Assembly (NCBI GenBank): GCA_963971535.1
Contig: OZ020588.1
Span: 120,853,505-120,917,504 of the forward strand
Direction: 5' to 3'
Source of the DNA: Notolepis coatsorum
Lineage: Eukaryota; Chordata; Actinopteri; Aulopiformes; Paralepididae
Length of the DNA stretch: 64,000 nucleotides
Position numbers and translations under genes: made by a program
Part shown: positions 42,476-53,700 of the stretch, one piece after another
How positions within the stretch are numbered: the stretch's first letter is position 1
How the letters are laid out: each line of letters opens with the position of its first letter
The notes under the pieces: model-generated
Told to the model about the DNA's origin: nothing
Seen by the model: only the letters and a program-made list of their open reading frames with translations
Databases searched by the model: none

Positions 42476-44765
42476 AAGGCGTGAGTATCATAAAAACTGT
42501 GTATACGATAGATAGACAAAAAAACACCAATTTTACCAGATTAGCCCATGGTCAAACCATTCAACAAACACAAGACAGATACACATGAACTCATTTATCT
42601 ATATTGTAGGTCTTTTGGAGGAGAGGCCCGGAGATTACTCACTGATCGAAAACACTGAATCCAGAGACCAGAATATATATCAGTGTGGGAAATTATCATC
42701 AGGTTTGAGAACATTCAGTGACGTTGTACTTATTATTTACCTTATTGAGGACATTGATCTAAGTTAAAAGTCATTGATAAATAGGATTACAGTACAATCA
42801 GTATCATTTGAGGACATTATATAAGTCGGTTTTCTTTTTACATTGAGAGGCTTTTTAGGCCAAGGTTAACACTTCAATGTTAACGTTAATATCGCCTAAT
42901 CTATGTTTTAAAATGTGTCTAATCTGCCCGTCGCATTATCAATGACCCATTTCCAGTTAACATTGTCGAAGCGGATTGTTTTTTTATCGGTTAATTTCCG
43001 TTTTATATCATTTTGAAAAGCCCTCGTTTTCACGGAAAAAAGAAGAGATTCCATGATAATCGCCCTGTACTGGAATATTCTAGAACATTTTTCGGCCTAT
43101 TTATGAATAGTTTTCAAATAAACGCTAGATTATCGATAGTATATGTGTACATGTGCACGCAGGTGCCGCGCGCTGAAAATCGATTCTCTCAGTTCCTGAT
43201 CGCTTTTACAGTCAAAACAGCCATATCACATATAGGGGGAAAGCTTATATCTCCATGAAAACGGGTCTGATTATCCTAATACTGGTAAAATAGATTCCTT
43301 ACCTGAGATAAGATGGTATCCAAATGGATTATTCCAATTCCTGATCGCCATTCCGAAAATCTATCCTTTTATTGATCCACCGCGTATACTGTACAACACA
43401 TAATCCCCGCTGCTCTGAGGGTCCAGAATGAAGCTGATCGACTCCGCACCATCCTTGCGGTCCCCTTAAATATGCGTACCTACTGTACTATTCCCCCAAC
43501 CCACTACAAAGCTGGGTAGTAAGTGCCATGGACAAGTGGACCAGTGTACTCCCTCGCTCTTGGCTTGTTTTGGGTGGTGATATAAAAACACCTGCATCAT
43601 AGCAGGCTCAGGATGGGCAAAGTAGTCTATAGCCTGTTCATCCCTCTCTCTCCTCCACAACCTGGCTTGACTAGACATAAGGAGAGAGAGATGATTACAA
43701 TTAACTGGTACATTCAGGTCCAGAATTGTTGGAATTCCCTGACAAAGATGTGCAAAAAGCTGTACAATTTAAACAATACCATACTGGTAATGAGCAAATC
43801 GTCGTTTATTCAATGAATGCATGAGCTGTTCCATCTTATTTCATTTGATACTAACTACTCAGTTCATACAGATTTCAAGTATTCAAATATCAATGATGAA
43901 TATTGCATAATGTTTACACAGTTAATAGATCACCTGCTTGTTTTATATTCATGTTCAGAGAGGAGTAATAGTTATATCTTTGTATGTGATTTATATGGCA
44001 ATTAAATCAATGGTGTGTTTGTTTGGGGAGTTTGACCTACAGTTAATGTGCCTACCAGTACCACGTGAAGGTGCATGATCAATGGACAGCACAAAAACAA
44101 TTTGTGTAGGTGGAGACTAGAGCTACCACAGATAGTAATAAGTTATTAAGAGTAAGTAATCCATACCATATATATCTTAATAGTTACCTTATTACCATAC
44201 TTGGCTGAAAATAAACTTTGCTGCCTGTTGTGAATGTGTTTTTCCCTGTAGGCTAATACATAAGTAGGCATACATTTTTGCAGTTGAGGAAAAATGTGCA
44301 GTTGAGTAGGCTATATGTGCTGTGTTTTTATGTCTTCCATCGAGGACCACCTTGGAAATAAGTGTTTTAATGAATGCTTTTAGGTGATATCCTCAGGAAT
44401 ACAAATTGGTCAAGATCATTTGTTTTTATGATGTGTTTTTAATTTCCAAATAAATCTAATCAAATAAAAAAAGCTGTTTTTGCAGTTGAGCTACAGGTGT
44501 TGTATATTATACAGATTTCATGCATCTTTATCAAGGGAACCCTTATCCTAATGATTTAAAAAATAATATTATGATGATACGATATGGACCTAGTAGTTGG
44601 GTCATCTGTGGAACTTTGTTTCTCAATGGATTTGTCATCTAGGAGAGTTGATAAACTAATTTAGCCGGGGTGTATTTTTTAAAAAGGCGGGGACATTTGT
44701 GAGACCAAAATTCAAAATGGCTGCAGTGGAAATTTACTTTTTAATGGTTTGACCTACAATGATGC
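42476..44765. other. Unassigned AT-rich noncoding region
   Basis: About 2.3 kb with only short frames and no recognisable domain or delimited repeat. Confidence 0.55.
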
Positions 44766-44769
44766 ACAA

Positions 44770-46572
44770 TACATGGTACCAGCCCCCTCTCAGTCATGTA
44801 CCAGCCCCCTCTCAGTCATGTACCAGCCAGCCCCCTCTCAGTCATGTACCAGCCCCCTCTCAGTCATGTATACCAGCCCCCTCTCAGTCATCTACCAGCC
44901 CCCTCTCTGTCATGTACCACAGCCCCCTCTCAGGCATGTACCAGCCCCCTCTCAGTCATGTACCAGCCAGCCCCCTCTCAGTCATGTATACCAGCCCCCT
45001 CTCAGTCATCTACTAGCCCCCTCTCAGTCATGTACCACAGCCCCCTCTCAGTCATGTACCACAGCCCCATCTGAGTCATGTACCAGCCCCCTCTCAGTCA
45101 TGTACCAGCCCCCTCTCAGTCATGTACCAGCCCCCTCTCAGTCATGTATACCAGCCCCCTCTCAGTCATCTACCAGCCCCCTCTCAGTCATGTACCACAG
45201 CCCCCTCTCAGTCATGTACCACAGCCCCATCTGAGTCATGTGCCAGCCCCCTCTCAGTCATGTACCACAGCCCCCTCTCAGTCATGTACCACAGCCCCCT
45301 CTCAGTCATGTACCACAGCCCCATCTCAGTCATGTACCACAGCCCCATCTCAGTCATGTACCACAGCCCCATCTCAGTCATGTACCAGCCCCCCTCTCAG
45401 TCATGTATACCAGCCCCCTCTCAGTCATGTGCCAGCCCCCTCTCAGTCATGTACCAGCCTCCTCTCAGTCCTGTATACCAGCCCCCTCTCAGTTATGTAC
45501 CAGCCCCCTCTCAGTCATGTACCACAGCCCCCTCTCAGTCATATACCACAGCTCCATCTCAGTCATCTACCAGCCCCCTTTCAGTCATGTACCACAGCCC
45601 CCTCTCAGTCATGTACCACAGCCCCATCTGAGTCATGTACCAGCCCCCTCTCAGTCATGTAACAGCCTCCTCTCAGTCATGTATACCAGCCCCCTCTCAG
45701 TCCTGTATACCAGCCCCCTCTCAGTCATGTACCAGCCCCCCTCTCAGTCATGTATACCAGCCCCCCTCTCAGTCATGTGCCAGCCCCCTCTCAGTCATGT
45801 ACCAGCCTCCTCTCAGTCCTGTATACCAGCCCCCTCTCAGTCATGTACCAGCCCCCTCTCAGTCATGTACCACAGCCCCCTCTCAGTCATATACCACAGC
45901 TCCCTCTCAGTCATCTACCAGCCCCCTTTCAGTCATGTACCACAGCCCCCTCTCAGTCATGTACCACAGCCCCATCTGAGTCATGTACCAGCCCCCTCTC
46001 AGTCATGTAACAGCCTCCTCTCAGTCATGTATACCAGCCCCCTCTCAGTCCTGTATACCAGCCCCCTCTCAGTCATGTACCAGCCCCCTCTCAGTCATGT
46101 ACCACAGCCCCCTCTCAGTCATGTACCACAGCCCCATCTCAGTCATGTACCACAGCCCCATCTCAGTCATGTACCACAGCCCCATCTCAGTCATGTACCA
46201 GCCCCCCTCTCAGTCATGTATACCAGCCCCCCTCTCCGTCATGTACCAGCCCTCTCTCAGTCATGTACCAGCCCCCTCTCAGTCATGTACCAGCCAGCCC
46301 CCTCTCACTCATGTGCCAGCCCCCTCTCAGTCATGTACCAGCCTCCTCTCAGTCCTGTATACCAGCCCCCTCTCAGTCATGTACCAGCCCCCTCTCTGTC
46401 ATGTACCACAGCCCCCTCTCAGTCATATACCACAGCTCCCTCTCAGTCATGTACCACAGCCCCCTCTCAGTCATGTACCACAGCCCCCTCTCAGTCATGT
46501 ACCACAGCCCCATCTCAGTCATGTACCAGCCCCCATCTCAGTCATGTACCAGCCCCCCTCTCAGTCATGTAC
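44770..46572. repeat. 1.8-kb minisatellite of 22-26-bp units
   Basis: Roughly 75-80 tandem units of TCAGTCATGTACCAGCCCCC plus TC, with 24- and 26-bp variants (ACCACAGCC and ATACCAGCC). A higher-order period of 348 bp is visible, e.g. the block at 45635 repeated at 45983. Plus-strand frames of up to 453 codons are repeat artefacts because the unit lacks stops. Confidence 0.93.
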
Positions 46573-46579
46573 CCTGCAC

Positions 46580-47725
46580 AACTGGCGGGGGGTGCTTAGT
46601 AAGAGATGTGATTGGGCCAGCCCAGTGTCAGTCAGTACCAATGGGCCACTGTCCCAGCCTAGTAGTGGGCCGGTCCTTGACCAAACTATTTTTTTTTTAA
46701 TATAATTCTTTTTTTTTTATATAGTTACAAATAGTTACCGAGGTCCGGACCTCGGTGACCTCATAGCTGGCTACGGCCATGGTAGGACATTAGGGCAGGC
46801 TCTCTCTCTCTCCGGTGTCTCTCTTTCTGGTGGGACTCCACTCTCTTGGTCTGTCTATCTGTCTTTCTGGACTTCTATCTTTAATCTCTCTTTTCTCCAT
46901 CTATTCTCTTATTTCCTACTATACTTCTCTATCCCCTTCCTGGTTATTCTTTCGTCATATCTTCTGTCATGTCATTAATGTCTGTTTAAGTGTTCCATGG
47001 ACCACCCTACTGTACGTAAATATGATGTCAATCTAATTCTGATCATTTCAATAAAATACAAGACATATTGTTGAACTCATTGTCCTGTGTCTAATATTCT
47101 ATATCCTTTTGTCCTGATTCGAGGAGCAAACAAATTGACCATATTTAACTCATTATTTAACTCATATTTAACTCATTCAACGCCAGTCACGAGTAAAGTC
47201 GGGTTAACTCGCCAACCGCTCAGCGCCAATCACGAGTAAAGTCGGGTTTTAATCGTTATTTCTTTTATTAGCTATATCCATTCATTTTCATCCATCCAGC
47301 CTGATGTTATCATTGGGAATGGGTCTGAGCTCGCAAAAGGGAAAATACCACCGCCTACGCCTTCCAGCCGGTATTGCACTTTATTAGAAATGGTGTAGTT
47401 TCTTTTCAGGATTGATCTGAGCCGTGCGGGTGGGGTTTAAATACTCAGGCAAAGTAGGCCTTTACAACGATGGCATGGTACACTAACCCCGCCCGCTAAT
47501 GTGTAATGCTCTGTAATGTCTGGGACATGATCGCTGTGGATAACTGGAATGGCGATCAGATAATTGGATTCTTTCATTTCATTCTTTTTGCATTACATCA
47601 GAGACCAGGTAAGGACTCTATATATAAAATCTTGCGTTGATCTGATATTTCTTTCTAAAGCAATCTAAGCTGTCTGTGTGTGTGTGTGGCTGTGTGCGTG
47701 CGTGTGTGTGTAATCTGCCTGCAAT
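46580..47725. other. Noncoding region with small repeats
   Basis: Contains a pyrimidine-rich stretch at 46800-46960 and a duplicated phrase CACGAGTAAAGTCGGGTT at about 47189 and 47231. No gene seen. Confidence 0.55.
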
Positions 47726-47793
47726 TGTCAGTAGCTGTTTATCCTGAATTTCCCCACGGGGATCGATAAAGGAATATCTTATCGTATCTGATC
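47726..47793 (+). repeat. LINE-like 3' tail
   Basis: TTTCCCCACGGGGATCGATA, then AAGGAATATCTTATCGTATC, resembles the 3' hairpin and short repeated tail of fish L2-type LINEs. Confidence 0.55.
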
Positions 47794-48700
47794 TTTTTTT
47801 TTGTGATCAAATCTTTTTTATTTAGTTTTTCAAACATGAAACAAAACATCTCACAACACAATAATAATAATAATACATAAAAAGACATCCCAAAACATTA
47901 ACTTAACACAACAATCACTAGACAATAAATGAGACAGACCGTACAGTTAACATCCCAAGCCCCCTCCATCACCACCCACCGCAGCCACAATCCCCAACCC
48001 TTGAGGGCCCAGAGTCCGGTACCCCAGCGAGTCAAAGCATCATGCCTCTTTAACACCACGACTCGCCGAGGCCCCGAACCAAGGGCCCCCCCACCCCGTG
48101 ACCCTCCGACACAACCAAAGGGGCCAAGAACACATACATAACCAGTTATAGAAGACAAAAAAAATTAAATAATAACCGATACACATGGATTCTCGCTCAC
48201 TCTACCCCCCCCCATCCCGCTCACCCCATGACCTCAACGTGAGCCACATCCCCAATGCACTATTTAGTAATAAAAAATTTCCACATTTATATGCGTTCTT
48301 TTATCTTTGCAACCGCTGCTAACCAGATCGCGATATTCAACTCGTTAACCCCTATAACCCGTGCAGTGGATATCTCCAGATAAATCACATCAAGATAAGT
48401 GAGAATCCAAACCTTCTGGCATAATTTATCTGGGTGTATCCATCTTGAGGCAATACATTTTTTGGCGGCTGTGAGGCCGGCTAGAATGAGTCTCTTCACA
48501 TGTATAGAGGTCGGCAATTGAGAAACATCATTCAATAACAATACAGAAGGCAGAACAGGTATGGTCAGAGAGAAAATATCTGATAGCTGGGAGGTAACAT
48601 TTTCCCAAAAGAGCTCAACAGGAGGACATTCCCAGTACATATGCATAAATGTTCCGGTGGCACCGTTTGGACATAAGGTACATCGAGAGTCAGGTCTGAG
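47794..48700 (-). mobile_element. 5'-truncated L1/Tx1 LINE 3' end
   Basis: On the minus strand, homology to the LINE at 38.4-41.9 kb begins at about 48700 (the Cys/His region) and continues to the ORF2 stop. A roughly 490-bp 3' untranslated region follows, ending in a short A-run (T-run at 47794-47802 on the plus strand). Truncation at the 5' end is normal for LINE insertions. Confidence 0.85.
48287..48646 (-). pseudogene. LINE ORF2 C-terminus, second copy
   Basis: 119 codons beginning MHMYWECPPVELFWENV, nearly the same as residues at about 41765 in the other copy. It continues past DVSQLPTS into HVKRLILAGLTAAKKCIASR, giving the authentic end of the protein. Open to its stop at 48287. Confidence 0.87.
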
Positions 48701-48702
48701 AC

Positions 48703-48850
48703 TGATTGATTGAAAAGTTTATTAACAGATTGCAGAATGGGTACAGTACAGTACAGCTCAATACATACAATTGTTAACAGTTGTGTGTATGGGCTAGCCC
48801 ATTCTGCAGTGTGTTAGTGGAGTTTTCGTTCATTTATTCATTTACCCCTT
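48703..48850 (-). repeat. Dispersed tail-like repeat (copy C, inverted)
   Basis: The inverted relative of 4655-4740: GATTGATTGAAAAGTTTATT, then GATTGCAGAATGGGTACAGT. A second, plus-oriented related unit follows (ACAGTTGTGTGTATGGGC, then CATTCTGCAGTGTG and GTTCATTTATTC). Confidence 0.6.
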
Positions 48851-49967
48851 CATGGGTGCACACCACAGTGGAGGTTGCTGCATGCCTACTGGTGAGGCAG
48901 TGCTTCACTTTGTCTGCAGCCACCACTGGTGCTCCATGCTTGTGAAGCAGGTGGCATCAGTCCTTTGCCTCTGACATGGTGGAACGGTGTCCCGCCCGGC
49001 CGACGCCATGAGGCGAGTCGGCCCGGCAGGTGGCTGGTGGGCTGTTAATGCCTATACCGCCGCGTTATGGAATTAGCAGCGACTAGCAACATTGTTCAAA
49101 TTGCTGTTTTTTCTGTCAAAAATGGTGTCGGTGGTGGGGCCTTAGGGCCAGCCGACGTTGAAACATCGCGCAAGGTTTTGAGGCTATTAGCTTTTGACCT
49201 AGCCGCAAGCTATAACCGCAGGGAGGGCTAGGATGCTGTCAACGCTTGTTTACAGACATCTTGGTTGGATCAGTCTCCCCTTGAGGAGGAGAAGGTTTTT
49301 CCCTCCTCAGGGCTCCCCTCTCCGCGGAGGAAATTGGTATTTCCGCAGGAGCGTGGCGGTATTTGACCTAGGCCCCACACCGCCTCACACTGCGCAGCCA
49401 GAGGTGAGGGCGCGGGAATGAGAATGCTGTGCTGTCAAGCGGCTCCCACGCCACACGTTCTGCATCTGTGTTTGGTGAGCCTGGTGTTGTGTCTGTCAAC
49501 GACAAAGGTTGTCAGCAGGGGGAACTCGAGGCCCAGGGGGTCGCAGCGTGAGTTCCCCCAACCCCGCCAGGTATCACGTTAGTGCCTCCCACGGCCGGAA
49601 GACCGGCGGTGGTCAGTTAGGCGTGTGTGATTTGGGTGGTAGTAATATCACTGCAGGGCTACGGTGTGTAGGAACCCACCCTATCGGGCAGTGTGGGGAC
49701 CTCACGCCTTGCATGTCCAGCTGTAGAACAGTTCCTCAGCAATCCATGCCGGGGAGGTGTTCAGTGGGGGAGCTTTTGTCACCCAGTGTGATGTCAACTT
49801 TGCCCGTATCAAACCGGCCCTTTCTGTCGGGGTCCCCCCTTGGGTGCGATTGCCTCGTTGGTAGTGTCAGTGTAACTGAGGGGTACAATTCCCTGACTGT
49901 ATTGTTAAGTATGGTATTATTAAACCACTACCTCTTGTACTTTAACTTCTGGCCATCCAGTACATGA
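48851..49967 (+). mobile_element. Probable 5' region of the DIRS-like element
   Basis: GC-rich sequence upstream of the DIRS-like RT on the same strand, with a 152-codon frame at 49509-49967 rich in G, S and R but lacking a recognisable domain. Assignment rests on position and composition only. Confidence 0.35.
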
Positions 49968-51262
49968 TATAAATATGATGAACACTTTCCCACCTGATGA
50001 AACGAAGTCCACACAAATGTACAAATCGAATATTTAATATAGCAAAAGGTATATACAACGTTCACTTGTTTACACTTATGATTTGAAATGCACTTGTATG
50101 GCAAATGAGTATTCGTAGGTAAATCAACATTGAATGTCCAATCTCTGGTTACGCAGGGAGTAAGTATACAACCCGGTTCTTTAGGAAACTATAGCGATGG
50201 TACTTAAATGATTATAGCTGGATACACTAAGGGGGGGGGGGGGGGGGGTCCCGCTGGTTGTAAGACAGTAGGAGGGGGGGGTTAGAGAAGCCGCTGGCGG
50301 TATCCCATCTGGCCGACGATTTCTTGGGAGAATTCAAAGTCTTGAACACGGTGCCCACAGAACCTCGGTCCGCAGACGAATACAGCTGGACCCTCTGGTG
50401 GACGGTAGCTGCCGGTCCACAACGGAGAGACGTGAGGCGACCTCACTGGTGTAGAGCGCCGTCTCACCTGGAGTCCTCTCCGGGGGGTAGTTCCAACACT
50501 CCGCAGTGTTGGCCGTTATCCATGGAATAATCAAAGCACCCAAAGCATAATCCAAGCCGTGGAAGGCTCGCCGTCGTCCAGGTAGAGTAATCCAATATAC
50601 AGGTCCAGTCGCCCTGGCCCGGAGCTCCTCGGATGCAAGCACCACTAGTGGTCTGCCCAGCCTGGTTAAGACTCCAGATAACGTCAGGAACGATGGGGGT
50701 ACTGATAACTTTATAACTCTAACCGAACGATGCACCATACATAAATAGACTATTATTAGCTTAATAGAATACGTCCAACTCGACGGTATAGTGCCAAACT
50801 ATGACTATTCAACTATTAATCCACACGATATCTCAATGCCTATTCTGAGGCCAAGTAGGCCTTACTGCACCACACGTGCGTCGTGGGTGAGGCTTCGCGT
50901 CTGTTACTCGGTTGGAGGGTAAAGAACTGGACTAAAAGAAAGTTCTACTTTACTTGCGCCATATATATATGCGCTGTGAACAAATAGTACCATTCGTATT
51001 TCGCCAGACGTATTCCTACGCGGAACCGGGCTTGCCACGACATGTTGGGCGGCACGATTGAACTTGAACCTAGGGGTATGGCTGCTGGCGCCAGGTTCTC
51101 GTCCAATGGTAGAATGAAACTATTATGGGCTGTTTAGTAGACTAAAGGGATATTCAGTGCATATTGTACAAGGAATATACAGGGGATATCAAACGATATA
51201 CAAATACTATTTAAATATATATATATAAATAAATATATATATTCGGTTTAATCTGATCCTTC
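49968..51262. other. Unassigned segment interrupting the DIRS-like element
   Basis: AT-rich ends and a G/C-rich centre with an 18-base G run at 50231-50248 and AT repeats at about 51205-51240. It separates the GC-rich 5' region from the DIRS-like RT, so it may be an inserted element or solo LTR. I found no matching target duplication. Confidence 0.4.
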
Positions 51263-51274
51263 ACAACAGTCAGG

Positions 51275-51721
51275 GTGCGATATCCCAGCTCCACGAGATG
51301 CCCTGCTCGTGCGGTTGGCGAGTCCAGGGTTGGCAACGCACAGTGGGTGGGACCGGGCCGCCTATCTATGGTTCCTGGCGGACCAGCGCCAAGCGGCGGC
51401 GGGTGTGCTTGGGATTATCATCACATATGGCTACAGCAGTGCCATATGTCGAGGTGGATGGAGAGAACGCTGAGGCGGGGACTTGTGTTTGCACAACCCC
51501 ACCCGTTTTCAGGTTTGGTGCAGACCCTATTGTCAGGGTCAACAGCAGTGACAGCTCTGGCCAACGAGATCCAATCTTTGTTGGCAAAGCAAGCCATCGT
51601 CGTGGTCCCAAAGGAGGATGCGGTGCGTGGCGTTTCCTCCCGGTATTCTCTGGTGCCCGATAAATGGCGGGGGGTGTCAGACCCATACTGGACCTGTCCC
51701 ATGGAAGGTTCAGAATGGTGA
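51275..51721 (+). pseudogene. DIRS-like RT, N-terminal part
   Basis: A 148-codon frame including LQQCHMSRWMERTLRRGLVF and ALANEIQSLLAKQAIVVVPK, then the degenerate SDPYWTCPMEG where DIRS RTs have their PILDL box. A frame change follows. Confidence 0.75.
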
Positions 51722-51833
51722 CCGTCTCCCACCTGTTAGACGCTGTCAGGTGGGGGCCTGGTTCACCTCCATAGACCTGTAGGATGCGTATTCGCATCCC
51801 GATCTTCCATCCTAGGGCTTACCTACGCTTCCT

Positions 51834-52055
51834 TTGCAGGGCTTAGCGTACGGGTACCAGAGGCTGCCGTTCGGCTACTCTCTGGCTCCCCGCATCCTCA
51901 CCAAGTGCGTGGAGACCGCGCTGGGGCCTCTGCATCGTCGAATGTTACGAATTGTATCCTGCCCTGGACGACGTTCTGGTCCTTGGCCGGTCAAGGTAGA
52001 TCGCCAGGTCTCATATCAGGCAGGTGGTATCTCAACAGCCTGGGTTTTGCTGTAG
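51834..52055 (+). pseudogene. DIRS-like RT core (copy 1)
   Basis: 73 codons with GLAYGYQRLPFGYSLAPR and CVETALGPLHRRM, the central RT motif of DIRS elements. The following YLDD-like region is corrupted (RIVSCPGRRSGPW). Confidence 0.75.
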
Positions 52056-52620
52056 ACTGGAAGAAGAGTTCTCCTCTTCCCAGTCAACGGGTGGAGTACT
52101 CAAGGTCTATGTGGGCATCCCTCTCGGAGCGGCGACGAGTGGTTGGGTTCTCGGCGCGCTGGGGAGGTTCCGTCCTAGGACAGTTACGGCGCTGTCTGTG
52201 ATGCGCCTGCTGCTGGGGTCCCTCTTGGCCCTCATGGGATGGGGGGGGGACGTGTCGGGCCAATGCAGTAGGGGGCAGCTGCCATGCTGCCCGGTCTGCG
52301 CTACATTCAATGTGTTGGAATTGAAGGCAGTCCTTCTGGTCCTCAAACACCTCGACCACCGTCAGCGTCGTATATTGTCAGACAGGGTGGAGTGCGCTCC
52401 CCCCGTCTGCACCGGGCGGCGGTCGGGCTCTGGGCTTCTCCATCTGCTCTGCCTGAGGGCTCTCCACATCCCCGGCAGGGTGAATGTGGGTGCAGGTGTG
52501 ATGTTGTGGGGCAGTCCTCACCCTGACGAGTGGGGATTACGTCCAGACATAGTCAGGCAGGTCTGGGACCGATTCCGTGGCCGTCCGGGATTCCGTACGC
52601 ATTCCCCCCCTTACACCTGA
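52024..52620 (+). pseudogene. DIRS-like RNase H region (copy 1)
   Basis: 198 codons including RFRPRTVTALSVMRLLLGSL, ATFNVLELKAVLLVLKHL, and LHIPGRVNVGAGVMLWGSPH. These match the connection and RNase H-like region of DIRS elements; NVLELKAV carries the RNase H glutamate. Confidence 0.75.
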
Positions 52621-52875
52621 TAGCGGACTTGCTCCTGGACGCGCCGGGCCGGGGCTCAGCTGTGTGGTCCCCGGCCCTGATTCAGCTCTTGGTGGCCCCG
52701 CCGTGGCCTGTTTTATGGTCACCGCGGGCCCTCTCTCAGGCACGCGTAACTCTGTTCTGTCTCCTGTTCTGGGGCAGCCTCTAGGCTTGGCTGCTGACAG
52801 TGTGAATCTGGTGGGGATGCGTCTTGACTATTCTGTGGTTAACGCTATCCGGTACGCGCGAGCTCCGTCCTCTGG

Positions 52876-53700
52876 GGAGTGGTGTATGGTCGAGTGTGGG
52901 GGAAAACCACCTACAGCTTAACATCAGCAAGACGAAGGAGATGGTGGTGGACCATCGGCGGAGCAAGAGGAAGCCCCCAACTCCCATCATCATCCAGGGA
53001 GTGGAGGTGGAAAGGGTGGAGAACTACAAATTCCTGGGTGTTCTCATGAACAACAAACTGGACTGGACGGACAACACAGAGGCCCTCTACAGGAAGGGAC
53101 AGAGCAGACTGTTCTTCCTGAGAGGGCTCAGGTCTTTTAATGTCTGATGTTCTACCAGTCTGTGGTTGCGGGTGCCCTCTTCTTCGCTGTGGTATGCTGG
53201 GGGGGCAACACCAACACAGACAAAATAAACAAACTGGTCAAAAAAAGCAAGCTCTGTGGTGGGAGCGGACCTGGACAGTCTGGAGGTGGTGGCAGAGGGG
53301 AGGACGAGGAGGAAGCTGCATGCTATCCTTGAGAACCCCTGCCACCCCCTCTATGATGAGCTGACCGCAATGCGGTCCACGTTTAGCCACAGACTCATCC
53401 CCCCCCCCCCGACATACCACAAAGCGATTTGGGCAGTCCTTTGTGCCGGTGGCAATCAGGCTCCACAACCAGGCAGGGCCAGGACGGGCCAACTGCCGTG
53501 GACTGGAGGAGCTGGGTTGTGGACTGTAACAAATTAATTTGATTATTTAACAACACATTCATGATTGGACTTTTTCACCACTCTTTAGCTCTATTTTAGT
53601 CCTATTTTAGCTATTTTTATCCCTGTGTACTTGTCCATCTTGTTTTTAACACATACTAATAAGTGTATGTTATGTATGTTATGTATTAACTGTTTTTTAA
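52876..53700 (+). mobile_element. L2/jockey-type LINE 3' end (copy 1, cut)
   Basis: RT-tail frames: HLQLNISKTKEMVVDHRRSK, VENYKFLGVLMNNKLDW and GQSRLFFLRGLRSFNV (52824-53147); then MFYQSVVAGALFFAVVCWGG and the C-terminal ILENPCHPLYDELTAMRSTF, in two further frames. It is 5'-truncated at the DIRS junction. Its 3' tail is replaced by the start of the second duplicate. Confidence 0.85.

Larger units (their letters stand above)
51263..52875 (+). mobile_element. DIRS-like retroelement, RT to recombinase start
   Basis: A broken Pol of DIRS type. An RT N-terminal region (VTALANEIQSLLAKQAIVVV, then SSRYSLVP) and the RT core (GLAYGYQRLPFGYSLAPRIL, then TKCVETALGPL) come first. RNase H-linked phrases follow (LHIPGRVNVGAGVMLWGSPH, then PDEWGLRPDIVRQVWDRF). 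The start of the tyrosine recombinase (VVNAIRYARAPSS) comes last. The recombinase is cut at about 52875 by LINE sequence. No inverted terminal repeats are identifiable. DIRS elements integrate with a tyrosine recombinase instead of a DDE integrase. Confidence 0.85.
51790..53700 (+). repeat. 1911-bp tandem duplication, copy 1
   Basis: Starts ATTCGCATCCCGATCTTCC. It spans the DIRS-like RT, RNase H and recombinase start and most of an L2/jockey-type LINE 3' end. All open frames have identical counterparts 1911 bp downstream. Confidence 0.95.

Noticed and set aside
45238..46599. 453-codon proline/serine-rich frame
   Set aside because: It is minisatellite translation; all three plus frames are open over long stretches.
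49968..51262. Solo LTR
   Set aside because: The AT-rich ends suggested an LTR, but no TG...CA boundaries with a matching flanking duplication could be found.
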